Shown one piece after another: positions 42,948-52,892 of a stretch of 64,000 nt of DNA. Each line of letters begins with the position of its first letter. Position 1 is the stretch's first letter. The stretch is from Branchiostoma belcheri (Eukaryota > Chordata > Leptocardii > Amphioxiformes > Branchiostomatidae), in the NCBI RefSeq assembly GCF_001625305.1, contig NW_017804020.1, forward strand, positions 7,590,855-7,654,854. Direction: 5' to 3'. The position numbers and the translations under genes were made by a program. Under the pieces are notes generated by a model that was not told where the DNA came from, did no database searches, and saw nothing but the letters and a program-made list of their open reading frames with translations.

Positions 42948-42956
42948 TGTATGTCT

Positions 42957-43305
42957 GTGATTCTGTTATCCTTGACTATGAAATAAACAGATATATAGAA
43001 CTAGACACTGAACATTTCAATTGCCATGATGTACTCTGCCAAAAGCTGCTACAATATCAAATTTTGGCAAATGTGAATTGCCTTGATAATTTATATCTTT
43101 GAAATTGAACTGATGTCTTCAAAATACTTCAAAAAAAGTAGAAGGGAACAAGTAAAATATTGTCCTCCAAAATAAGTAGATTTTTGCATTCTTTCTGGTA
43201 TAGTTTTCAGCTTAACAAAGCATAACAGAGCAGATTACATCGTATGAAGTACAAAATACGGTCTACTACACATAAAGAAAGGTTTACACTAGTCTTTTAA
43301 CTTAT
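42957..43305. other. Unassigned stretch
   Basis: No feature recognised. Confidence 0.3.
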
Positions 43306-43664
43306 GGCCACATCAATTTAATTAATTGGTTCTTCACCTACGTTCGCCTGCTTCATTTTTTTCTGATATGCATAAAAAAGATTCATGTTCTGAATTAACT
43401 AAAAAATGCTAATATTTTGGCTTAAACAGTTGGCAAAAGCTCCTTGTCTTCCTAGTTGTTGTATTTTTTCCATCTATCAATGCATTGGTTTGATAAAAAG
43501 TTTATTATTTGAATTACATGTATAAACCAGCCTGTTATGTTGACATCATGGCTCCTATTATAGGTTTTGGGCTATCATAGGATGTCTACATGTATGTTTT
43601 TTGTTTTTTGCCATCACTTCAGTTTTTTTTCATCTGAGAATCAGCAAATCAAATTGGTGTGGCC
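43306..43664 (+). mobile_element. Harb-A, diverged
   Basis: Ends GGCCACATCAATTTAATT and AAATTGGTGTGGCC; flanks no longer match. Confidence 0.75.
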
Positions 43665-44510
43665 CATGTTTTTTACATGCAGTTGTCAAGGCTAGTTCCT
43701 GTTATCTGTATCATTTTGGATGTCGATCAAATATGTTAGTTAGAAAGAAAGGTTGATGACAGTGATAGATGTGAGAAATGTAGTGTTGATGGCTGGAAGA
43801 TGGTGTTATGTCATCTTAATACGCAAGAAGAGACAAAACTTGGTCTTGTTATTGTTGGGCAATGTAGATTCAAGTGATACTACTAGTATCTTGAAGGTTC
43901 CTGCAATGCTGATGAAAAAGACTACTGTAGCCTCTACCAGGCTTCAGAAGCGGCAAGAAAGAGTAGAAATTGGACAAATAGACAGGTATTAAACATGCCA
44001 GATGAGTTGGTCTGCTAAAGGAGTACATAACAGCCTCCAGTTTATTTCCGGACTGACTTGGGCAGTAATACTACATTAGGAACACAAATTTCCAGTGTCA
44101 TGAATTTATGGTGGAGAAAGGTCTACCGTAAACATTTGCAGTACCTACATTGATGCCTTGTGCATCAGTGCAACACAGCAGCTTATTATGAATATCAAAA
44201 GTATGAGTTACAGTTGCTGGAATCTGTGAAATACCATTGGAGCCAACAAAATGTTTTCTACCACTGTGACAATATTCATCATCCATCGTTCATACATTGT
44301 AGGTTGAAGCTGAATGTCAGGATGATATTTACATATTTCAGATGATTTAGGAGAGTTATAAGAGAAAACACTATGTGTATATGAGTAATTTCATGTGGTG
44401 TTTAGGCCAACTGGAAGCCAAGTGTTGTATGTGTACAGTAAAGAAAGGTTATTGCTATTGACCTTTTTGATAAAGATATTGTTGTTTGTGGAAAGGTCTT
44501 TTTGACAGTA
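43665..44510. other. Unassigned stretch
   Basis: No exon with convincing splice sites and no repeat family recognised. Confidence 0.3.
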
Positions 44511-44519
44511 ACTATTCAA

Positions 44520-44865
44520 TAGCCTGGGTACCATCCTGGTTAGTTTACGTCGACTCCCAAAGTCAATACCTGGGTCGGTCACTTATTATAACCTGGGTAG
44601 GTGTCACCAGCCAGGTTGGTCACTACCTGGGGCGGTCAGTACCTGGGTCGGTCAGTACCTTGGCGGTCATGGCTAGTACGTAGGTCAGTCACTACCTGGG
44701 GCGGTCACTACCTAGGGCTATCACTACCCGGGGCGGTCACTACCCGGGGCAGTCACTACCCGGGGTGGTCACTACATAGGGCGGTCACTACCTGGGGCGG
44801 TCACTACCTGGGGCGTAAGGGACTGTGGGAACAGACGTAAACTAAGCAGGATGGTACCCAGGCTA
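44520..44865. mobile_element. FB9 foldback carrying a minisatellite
   Basis: TAGCCTGGGTACCATCCTGG and the inverse GGATGGTACCCAGGCTA are the ends, with ACTATTCAA at 44511-44519 and 44866-44874. Between short arms lies a ~250-bp array. Confidence 0.93.
44566..44818. repeat. 16-bp minisatellite inside FB9
   Basis: About 14 units of CACTACCTGGGGCGGT with point variation and some length drift toward the left side. Confidence 0.85.
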
Positions 44866-44874
44866 ACTATTCAA

Positions 44875-45308
44875 GGCACACGGAAGTGATGTACATGTAC
44901 TGGTGGTATATATGTTCTGTTTGGGATCAAGAAAAGGAGGTCTTTGCTGAAATAATCAAAGTAAATGCAAAAGAAAATGAAAAAAAAGTAATACGGAGTA
45001 AATTATATTGTGATGTCTGGTTGTGGATCGTACTATTAGTTATAATCTTATCATAACACGGTTTGGAAATTGTCATGTCAGTCTATATTTTGAATTTGAT
45101 GGTAGCTATAAATTAACAATGTGGAATGTAGCAGTACTACGTATACCGTAAAGTACGGCCCGGTCCGGAACCTGTTATCGAACGTTATCGCGGCCCGGGT
45201 ATGATATATAAGGTATAGAGATTACATGTACTTCTCAAGTGTTGTTTTGCTTGAATATTGATGCTTACAAATAACATACACATCTCTTCCTTAAGTTGTA
45301 ATTAATTA
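44875..45308. other. Unassigned, with K-family tail
   Basis: At 45148-45215 the text GGCCCGGTCCGGAACCTGTT and ACGTTATCGCGGCCCGGGTA matches the K-family right end. Otherwise nothing. Confidence 0.35.
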
Positions 45309-45762
45309 CAGTCAAACTTGTCCAAGTGACCACATCTATAAGACAGCCATTTGGCCATAATGACGGCTTCTTCTCGGTTCCAATTTTTCCCTACAGACAT
45401 AATCATGAAGGGACTTGCCTAAGGCAACCACTTGTCCAACAAGACCGCAACCGGCATTACTTGGGACATGGTCCAATTTCTGCCTAAGATGACCATGTCA
45501 TTTTCAAGTGTTTGGGAAAAAAAATTTTCATGATCAAGAAATTGTGATGACATCAGCTCGTTTGCCACTGATTTTGACAGCCTGACAGTCTTCGTGCAAT
45601 GTAAAATGGTGCTGACTGGGTCACTTTGTTGTAAAATGGATGTAAATTTGCTGCAGTTTTCTTCTTCTTATCCGTGCTTTTGTATAAGAAGACCACTTGT
45701 CTAAGAAGACCACTTTGCCATGGTCCCCAGAATGGTTGTTGGAGACAAGTTTGACCGACATC
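45309..45762 (+). mobile_element. T-family element
   Basis: CAGTCAAACTTGTCCAAG and the inverse GGAGACAAGTTTGACCG are the ends. AAGACCACTT / AAGTGACCAC words repeat near both ends. Confidence 0.55.
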
Positions 45763-45772
45763 TTTTTACTTA

Positions 45773-46016
45773 GGCCACAGCAAGTAAAGTTTATGGATGA
45801 CATTGTCCGTAGACTCCAAATCTCCATGTCTTGTCTCCTTTCTTCATATTTATCTGTCATCCAAGTTCCGGCATGGCATATTTACAGACATATTTGCCCA
45901 TTTTCGGCATGTTGTCCACTTTCAAAAGGCAACAAATTTTTTTTTTTTTTTTTTCGAAATCAGGCAAAAATCAATGCGCGTGCTGATGTCATCCATAAAA
46001 ATTACTTGCTGTGGCC
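45773..46016 (+). mobile_element. Harb-B element
   Basis: GGCCACAGCAAGTAAAG and AATTACTTGCTGTGGCC, 244 bp, with TTA flanks on both sides. Confidence 0.88.
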
Positions 46017-46215
46017 TTACATGTAAAAAAAAAAGATTCCTGCACTCCCTTTGTACAAAAGTTCCAAGTTTACTCGACTTTGCCAAAGTTTTCTAGAGCA
46101 GCTTTACAAAGTATCTCTCAAAACTTGGTTATACACAACAAAGTCCTGATAGTTGTAGACCAGTCTACATTATGTCTTTAAAGTACACCTTCACTGTCTG
46201 CATATCATTTTACAT

Positions 46216-46667
46216 TTAACCATCTCTCTGCTGCCTAACTCTTCACTACCAAAAATGTTTTTTCTTATTTTTCTTATGTTCTTGCCAGGGTCATTTTCAA
46301 GAAAATTTGAGAAACATTCTCCAAAGATTTTGTATGCTGATTCTTACAAGAATTTTATTCTTCTTTTTTCTTAAGAAAAGAAAATTTTTCTACTATCATG
46401 CTCACAAACAAGAAATCTTTTCTTGTGCACGGAATGGTTTTCTTGCTTCAAGAACAATTAGGTCTTAGTTCAAGAAATATTTTCTTGTGGACAGAATCGT
46501 TTTCCTTGCTACGGGGATTCTTTAATTTCTTGTTCAAAGAATAATTTTCTTGCTACCATCTCTTTATCATTTCTTTGTACAAGGAAAACAAGAAAAAAGC
46601 CTTTTTGGTAGTGTTGAACCAATACAAATTTGGTGCTAAAAGGGTAGTTGGGCAGGGAGAAGGTTAA
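46216..46667. mobile_element. TTAA-flanked element hosting a CACTA-like insert
   Basis: TTAACCATCTCTCTGCTGCC and the inverse GGCAGGGAGAAGGTTAA share ends with the element at 48179-48981. Almost all of the interior is the insert 46244-46613. Confidence 0.6.
46244..46613 (+). mobile_element. CACTA-like MITE
   Basis: CACTACCAAAAATG and TTTTTGGTAGTG enclose 370 bp. TT flanks both sides. The interior holds many TTTCTTG/CAAGAAA words, as in 19975-20470. Confidence 0.72.
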
Positions 46668-46675
46668 GGGCTCCC

Positions 46676-47056
46676 AATGAAATTTCAGGACGGCAAAACA
46701 TCAAATATTCTGGATGACAGAATATGTCTGATATTGAGATTTACTTCCATTTATTGGCACTTTTTCGTACGTCGTCATTTCATACTTGAAGCATTAAATT
46801 TTGAAATTGCTACAAAACAAGCTACGAGAGGAGTCTCTTTATTTTTGGTGCCACCATGCACGCAGTAAATAGCTAGAACCAGCTTAGAAATGAATACAAA
46901 CCGTTTTCCATCAGTGACATCGCATTTTTGGCTCACGTATATCAGTATGGTATGGAATAGGGTTCATTCAACTTACTACATTAAAACAAAAAGACCAGAA
47001 AATTCACTTTGAAAATCCAATTTTACTGTCCTGAAATCACGTTGGGTGCCTTTAAG
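46676..47056 (+). mobile_element. W-family element
   Basis: AATTTCAGGACGGCAAAAC at the left and TTTTACTGTCCTGAAATCAC then GGGTGCCTTTAA at the right; similar to 61597-62133. Confidence 0.6.
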
Positions 47057-47059
47057 TTT

Positions 47060-47594
47060 AAGAATTGTTGCAAAGCACTATCCCTTGATTTCATTACACT
47101 TGATACTTGAAAGAAATGTTGAAATCTTTAAGGAGATGAGCAGCTTGAAGTACCAAGTGCCTTCACATGATCTGTCCTAGTTCTGAACTGACACATGTTT
47201 TCATCACTCTATGTCTTATATTAGGTATTCAATTGGGCTATACAAAATAAGATACAAAACATCCATCTGTCCACATAATTCAATTAATGCTTCTAAAGCT
47301 GTCATGAATAAGTGGGTTGTAAGTTTGGAGGTAACCCCAGGAGTGGGATTGTCCTTTGTAATTGTAGAATAATAAATTGTTTTGCTATTTCTGTACATGC
47401 TTGGTGTTTCTTACCTGTGTAACAGCACATGAAAGATATGCCAGTTCTTAGAGAAGAAAACACCATCCCTAGATCAGTGTTCTAGTCAGCCTAACATCTC
47501 TTTTGATAATCCATGTTTGACGTAACCATTATGGGCACCCTCAGAAAAATCTTCAAATCTTGACGCTATTTCCAGCATTTTGCTGGTAGACAAA
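47060..47594. other. Unassigned stretch
   Basis: No feature recognised. Confidence 0.3.
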
Positions 47595-47913
47595 GGCCAC
47601 ACCAATTTAATTTGTTGGTTCTGAGATTTTTTCCGAAAAAATAGGTCTATAGGCATCCTATTACAGCCCCAAATGGTATGGTAGGAGCCATGAAGTCAAC
47701 ACAAAAGGTTGGGTTAATATTTAAACAATGAATTTTAACTTTTAATCATTGATAGATGGAAAAACTGTAACAATTAGGAAGAAAAGGACTTAACTGTTGG
47801 GGGCAAAATATGAGCATATTTGAGTTGATTCAGAACCAGAATCTTTTTTTTTTTTTAAATCAGAAAAAATGAAGAGGTGAAACTGAGAACCAACAAATTA
47901 AATTGGTGTGGCC
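47595..47913 (-). mobile_element. Harb-A element
   Basis: GGCCACACCAATTTAATTTG and AATTGGTGTGGCC then TAA; an internal deletion makes it 319 bp. Confidence 0.85.
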
Positions 47914-48178
47914 TAAGCTTAGAAGTTAGTGACATCTTGTTACATATAGTTTATGAACACACTAATTGTTGACCGTCAAAGATGGCGGATTGGGCAAACT
48001 TTTTGTCCGTCACCACGCAATAATCCATCAAATGACAGAAAGATGGACGCTGTCTAGAACACTGCCCTAGACATCTAGAAACTGTTTCCAGTGTCTGTTA
48101 CAAGCCATCCACACTCATACGTTCAGAATGCCAAAAAAATATATATACAAGTATTTCTAAGTTGCCTCTGTCCCACAG

Positions 48179-48981
48179 TTAACCTTCTCCCTGTTGCTTA
48201 ACCCCGTAGCCAATACGACATGGTTCTGAACACAATAAATACATGGACAAAAATGCCTGTCCTTGGTGCTGAACACCATCCTCACAAGAAAACGTACCTG
48301 TCCTTGGTGCTGAACACCATCCTTACAAGAAAACATACCTGTCCTTGGTGCTGAACACCATCCTTACAAGAAAACATACCTGTCCTTGGTGCTGAACACC
48401 ATCAAAACAAGAAAACATACCTGTCCTTGGTGCTGGACACCATCAAAACAAGAAAACGTACCTGTCCTTGGTGCTGAACACCATCCTTACAAGAAAACAT
48501 ACCTGTCCTTGGTGCTGAACACCATCCTTACAAGAAAACATACCTGTCGCTGAATACCATCAAAACAAGAAAACCTACCTGTCCCTGGTGCTGAACACCA
48601 TCAAAACAAGAAAACATACCTGTCCTTGGTGCTGAACACCATCAAAACAAGAAAACGTACCTGTCCCTGGTGCTGAACACCATCAAAACAAGAAAACATA
48701 CCTGTCCTTGGTGCTGAACACCATCATCACAAGAAAACGTACCTGTCCTTGGTGCTGAACACCATCCTTACAAGAAAACATACCTGTCCTTGGTGCTGAA
48801 CACCATCAAAACAAGAAAACGTACCTGTCCTTGGTGCTGAACACCATCAAAACAAGAAAACATACCTGTCCTTGGTGCTGAACACCACCCACATAAGAAA
48901 ACGTACCTACATACAATGTTTATACTTTTTCATATCAAGTTTGGTATCAAAGAGGCTACTAATCAGCAAGGAGAAGGTTAA
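48179..48981. mobile_element. TTAA-flanked element carrying a 41-bp minisatellite
   Basis: TTAACCTTCTCCCTGTTGCT and the inverse GCAAGGAGAAGGTTAA mark the ends. The ends match 46216-46667. TTAA at both borders fits a piggyBac- or Kolobok-type duplication. Confidence 0.65.
48255..48905 (-). repeat. 41-bp minisatellite with splice-donor-like units
   Basis: About 16 units of TACCTGTCCTTGGTGCTGAA followed by CACCATC-CTTACAAGAAAACA. Two variants alternate (CATCCTTACAAG and CATCAAAACAAG). On the minus strand nearly every unit reads ...AAGGACAG|GTAYGTTTTC, a consensus splice donor. One unit is about 6 bp short. Confidence 0.93.
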
Positions 48982-49243
48982 GGGTCTTTAAAGTTTAAGT
49001 TTAAAGAATGTCAACTTTTAACTACATGTACTTTACATTTGCTTTGGTCTTTGAAGGGGCATGTAGTCCCCACACATGCTACGGACAGTTCAGACAATGT
49101 CATCGTCATCATCATTATTATCACAATATGAGAATCATACACTTTTAATTACGCACGCATATAATTCTGAAGACTCTTGTAACAGAACCTTAAAAGTTTT
49201 TTTTGGTGGTGACAAGACCTCATCGTCAAATTTTCCCTTTATT

Positions 49244-49955
49244 TTAAAGGCATCCGGTACAATTTCAGGGTGGCAAAACGAATTTACTCTGGATGAAGAA
49301 ATCAGTGAGATATTGACATTTACTGTCATTTCTTCATCATTCTTCAAGCAAAAGACATTCAATGTCCTTTATACCACGAGCTTTGAGACTCTACTACAGT
49401 AACGACACTCAGTAGTAATGACTCTATGCCTCGAATATTTACATGAACTGCTTAGACTACAGTTGTATAGGGTCTTCTCACGATTTTATGGACTGCCACT
49501 TAAATGTACTGAGACTCCCCCAGATATTAGTTGACTAAGCTTATATAACTACATATTGTTTAATTACTGCTCTTAATGTAATTTTAAATTTGTTGCATAA
49601 TGGTTTTAGAATTGTACTTGTTTTAAAAATTCAGTCAAAGTCTATTATTCCATTGACTGTAAATGAACATGCAATTCAGCCGTCAGGCTGCAATATGCTT
49701 TTCTGAATAAACCAATTTGAATTTGAATCATTCATATTTAAAGCATTTGAAAAAGCAAAACGAACTACATGAGAAGCCCCTTAATTTTTTTGGTAACACT
49801 TATAAATACCTATGATACAAAACAAGACATTTCGCATTTTTACCCCACAAATATTAAGTATGCTATGGGATAGGATTGATTCCAATTACTACATTAAAAG
49901 AATGACATTGATTTGAAAATCCAGTTTTGCCTCCCTGACATCACTTTGGATGCCT
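49244..49955 (+). mobile_element. W-family element hosting a LINE insert
   Basis: AAAGGCATCCGGTACAATTT and CAGGGTGGCAAAAC at the left; AGTTTTGCCTCCCTGACATC and GGATGCCTTTAAA at the right. Confidence 0.65.
49343..49726 (+). mobile_element. LINE 3' end inserted in a W element
   Basis: A 384-bp insert ending GAATAAACCAATTTGAATTT, flanked by ATCATTC at 49336-49342 and 49727-49733. No reverse transcriptase remains, so it is strongly 5'-truncated. Confidence 0.6.
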
Positions 49956-50067
49956 TTAAAATCTTTGACTTTGAACAACCTGGTCATTTTGGGGAGAACA
50001 AAGATAAAGATATGGTTTGTCCAAACACATAGCTACGTGTAATGATTATCATGAAAATTCATCTGTG

Positions 50068-50668
50068 TTGGTAGCAATCATAGTAAAATGTTGAACTTTG
50101 TTCCAACACAAAGTTATTATCAAATTTTCAACAACCACTGTCGCCTTCATCAGGATAATGAATGACCAATCACTTCACAATGTGATCTCGCGAGAGTTAC
50201 GGTTACAGACACATGACCTTATTCACACGAGACTTTACTGATACGTGAAGTAAGCAACTGATCAAAAGTGCCAGTCTCGTGTGAATAAGGGGGGCCCGCA
50301 AGCCCTTTTCCGTAGAGTGTAATCGGCCGTTTAATTCTACGTAGAGCGTAGACGGACCGCTCTTACTAATATTTTTGCATAGAGCGTATTCGGCATTTTA
50401 ATTCTACGTAATGCGTAGTAGCCACTTGGAATTTATCGTAAACTGTAATCGAGAGGTTTCTGAATCCAGCGTAGAGCATTTTCGGGACCCCCCTTGCGGG
50501 CCCTCAATAATGTCATATGTCTGTAACCGCAACTCTCGCGAGATCACGTTTTGAATTGATCGGTCATTCATTATCCTGATGAAGGCGACAGTGGTCATTC
50601 ATAATTTGATTTCTGTGTGACTTTGTGTTGGAATAAGGTTCAACATTTTACGACATGTAATGATAACA
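50068..50668. repeat. Large foldback hosting a G6, next to the LTBP stop
   Basis: Arms of ~150 bp share AAAATGTTGAAC(C/T)TT, TTCCAACACAAAGT, CACTGTCGCCTTCATCAGGA and TGATCTCGCGAGAGTT. An inner hairpin (TTATTCACACGAGACT / AGTCTCGTGTGAATAA at 50219-50289) follows the left arm. The G6 element fills the loop. Confidence 0.85.
50290..50505 (-). mobile_element. G6 element in the foldback loop
   Basis: GGGGGCCCGCAAGCCCTTTT to CCTTGCGGGCCCTC. Flanks AATAAG and AATAAT match at 5 of 6. Confidence 0.85.
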
Positions 50669-50688
50669 GATGACAGCACAGCTCATCA

Positions 50689-50873
50689 TCATTCCTCCGT
50701 TCTGGACAGTGAATCTTGTGTGGGTGTTTCTGTGCCCTGTTGCTCCACACAGAAGTTGGGTTGATCTGGCTTCGGTGCATGACCAGGGTGACACTGACAG
50801 ACGTAAGAGCCGGCCGTGTTGATACACTTGCCATTTTTACACAGGTCTCCCAGCTCCTCACACTCATTCATGT
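50689..50873 (-). CDS. LTBP-like gene, final EGF and C-terminus with stop
   Basis: The last coding exon begins in phase 1 and ends at a TGA at 50689-50691. It encodes [17 protein letters not shown], then [15 protein letters not shown] and NFCVEQ, followed by a hydrophilic tail ending SLSRTEE. It matches the human LTBP1 end (D-V-N-E-C...C-K-N-A-K-C-I-N-T-D-G-S-Y-K-C). The acceptor is catgacag|AC. The exons in this window encode about 641 residues. The predicted 3' UTR runs within about 50 bp into a foldback element (50068-50668). Confidence 0.88.
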
Positions 50874-50875
50874 CT

Positions 50876-51267
50876 GTCATGACCAGAAAATATCAATATT
50901 AATATGATTTCCCTGTGTTGGTTACTCTGGAAGCCAGAACTCGTTTTCCGGGCCACAAGAGCCCTTTGCCCGCTGATGTAAATTAGCGCTACGGGGGAGT
51001 CTAGCCCGGGGGAGTTTGGCTGGCCCTACAACTAGTTGCAGGGCAAAACCTCCCCACGGGCTCAATTCCACCGCAGCGGTAATTTAGGTCTGCGGGCGAA
51101 GGGCTTCTGACTGCCGAAAGAAACGGCTAGCGGCCCGTAAACTTGGCTGGCACCCAGGGTATGTGTTGGTAGAAGTCATTATGATGCAAATTCAAACTGT
51201 AATTTCCAAAACATCATTGCATTGCAACCATCCCTCAACAAAGACGGGGGGCACCACAGACTTTCTG
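50876..51267. other. Last LTBP intron, first part
   Basis: A GC-rich stretch at ~50950-51140 has inverted pieces (GGGCAAAACCTCCCC; GCCCGCAGA/TCTGCGGGC) but no recognised family. Confidence 0.35.
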
Positions 51268-51479
51268 AACCCCGCAAACCCTTTTCCGCAGAGCGTAATT
51301 GGCCATTTTAATTCTACGTAGAGCGTAGACGGACCACTCTAATATTTTTGCGTAGAGCGTATTCGGCGTTTTAATTCTACGTAATGCGTTGTAGCCACTT
51401 GGAATTTATCGTAAAACGTAATCGAGAGGTTTCCGAATTCAGCGTAGAGCGTTGTCGGGACCCCCCCTTGCAGGCCCTC
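51268..51479 (-). mobile_element. G6 element
   Basis: CCCGCAAACCCTTTTCCGC to CCCCTTGCAGGCCCTC, with GTAGAGCGTA words inside. Confidence 0.82.
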
Positions 51480-51960
51480 ATACAATCCACTGCTCACCGA
51501 GTCAAGTGTGTCAACTGCATAACGTGACGTCACAGAAGTGGTGGATTGTTCATTCCTTGACAAAAACTGAAGTTGAAAATTTGGCCGTCTGATTTCTTGT
51601 GCTGGAAATTACAGTTTAAACTTGCTTCATAATTATGTGTGGTAGTATTGCTGAGACCTCTCAATCTTGGGATGCTTGTAAGAAAGGTCCCCTTTACACT
51701 AGACGGCAATCGCTGAGCATCCAAAATTGGAGTTGTGTGACCTCTGGAAAATATGCTGCACAATGCCAAGTATGATTTAAAAATTGTCGATGAAATTCAT
51801 TAAATGAACTGTCAAATATTGGGTCACTCAGCAGTCACACCTCTGGTGAAAAGGCGTTATAAGATGGATTATAAGACTTAATGTCTTTTCTTTCACATTG
51901 TATGTGATACATGTAGATTATTGTCAAACCTTTACAATTGTATGTACTTTATGTGATCAT
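51480..51960. other. Unassigned intron sequence
   Basis: No feature recognised. Confidence 0.3.
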
Positions 51961-51963
51961 AAA

Positions 51964-52378
51964 GGCCACAGCAAGTAAATTTTATGGATGACATCCTCTG
52001 CAGACTCCAAATCTAATGCGAGCGGGCGAAAAAAAAACAAGGCGGGCCGGAAAAAAAAAAGGTTCCTACATTTTAAAATTTTGACTCAATCATTGTACAA
52101 ATGGTTTTGATTAAGTAGGAACATCACATATACACAACCAGCATCACATATCACTGCATCAAAGTAAGGAACAAAACATTAAATCAGAGCCTTTTCTTGT
52201 CTCCTCTCTTCATATAGTTATCTGCCATCCACCTTCCAGCATGGCAACAGACATATTTGCCCATTTTCAGCATGTGTCACTGTCAGTAAGCAACAAAATA
52301 TCTTGTTTTTTTTTTCCAAAATCAGTCGAAACTTAATGCGCGCGCTGATGTCATCCATATAATTTACTTGCTGTGGCC
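51964..52378 (+). mobile_element. Harb-B, most complete copy
   Basis: GGCCACAGCAAGTAAAT and ATTTACTTGCTGTGGCC, 415 bp. The interior has the paired motif GGATGACATCC...GATGTCATCC. Confidence 0.9.
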
Positions 52379-52498
52379 TAATTATAAAGGCATGCATGTC
52401 ATCAATGTAGGTAAACAGTACAGACTACAGTTAAAGCTAACTGATTCAGAAACTTCTTCAGAAAGTATGGTGACTCAGATGAAGAAGATTAGTCTTAC

Positions 52499-52828
52499 CG
52501 ACACATTTCAAACCGTTGCTGTCCAGCTTGTACCCAGAGTAGCAGTCGCAGATGTAGCCGCCCCCGTCAACCCTGAGGCAGCGGCCAAACCCACAGCCGC
52601 CCTCGATCTGACAGTCAGCGTCTAACGGCTCCGAGGGAAACTCCCGTTCTAACGAGGGAGTCTCCGCCGGGAGGTAGGTGACGCTGGGTTGGCCCTGTCT
52701 GGGTGCCAGGATGCCTGGCGGTAGCTGGGCTGGAGGCTGGACCCTTTCTGGCGCTACGTAAGGTCTCATCCACCCCGGTCTGCCGGGCTGTTGTCCCGGA
52801 ATAAGCGGCACCTGGCCTGCCACAGGGC
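52499..52828 (-). CDS. LTBP-like gene, proline-rich linker plus EGF exon
   Basis: A 110-codon phase 1-1 exon, the longest in the window part of the gene. About 70 residues are rich in Pro, Gly and Gln (for example IPGQQPGRPGWMRPYVAP). Then comes a six-Cys EGF, DADCQIEGGCGFGRC, GYICDCYSGYKLD and LKCV. Human LTBP1 has the same order near its C-terminus: a Pro-rich stretch, then C-G-I-L-N-G-C-E-N-G-R-C...CDCFDGYHLD. This is the strongest argument for LTBP rather than fibrillin. The acceptor is ccccccag|GC and the donor is GTCG|GTAAGA. The exon is GC-rich. Confidence 0.88.
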
Positions 52829-52892
52829 CTGGGGGGAACATTCCAGGTTTGATCATGTCATGTTTGCATAACCGGTAAACTGCCTTTAGGTG

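Noticed and set aside
48255-48905. CRISPR-like array
   Set aside because: The units are contiguous 41-bp repeats with no unique spacers, in an animal genome; this is a minisatellite.
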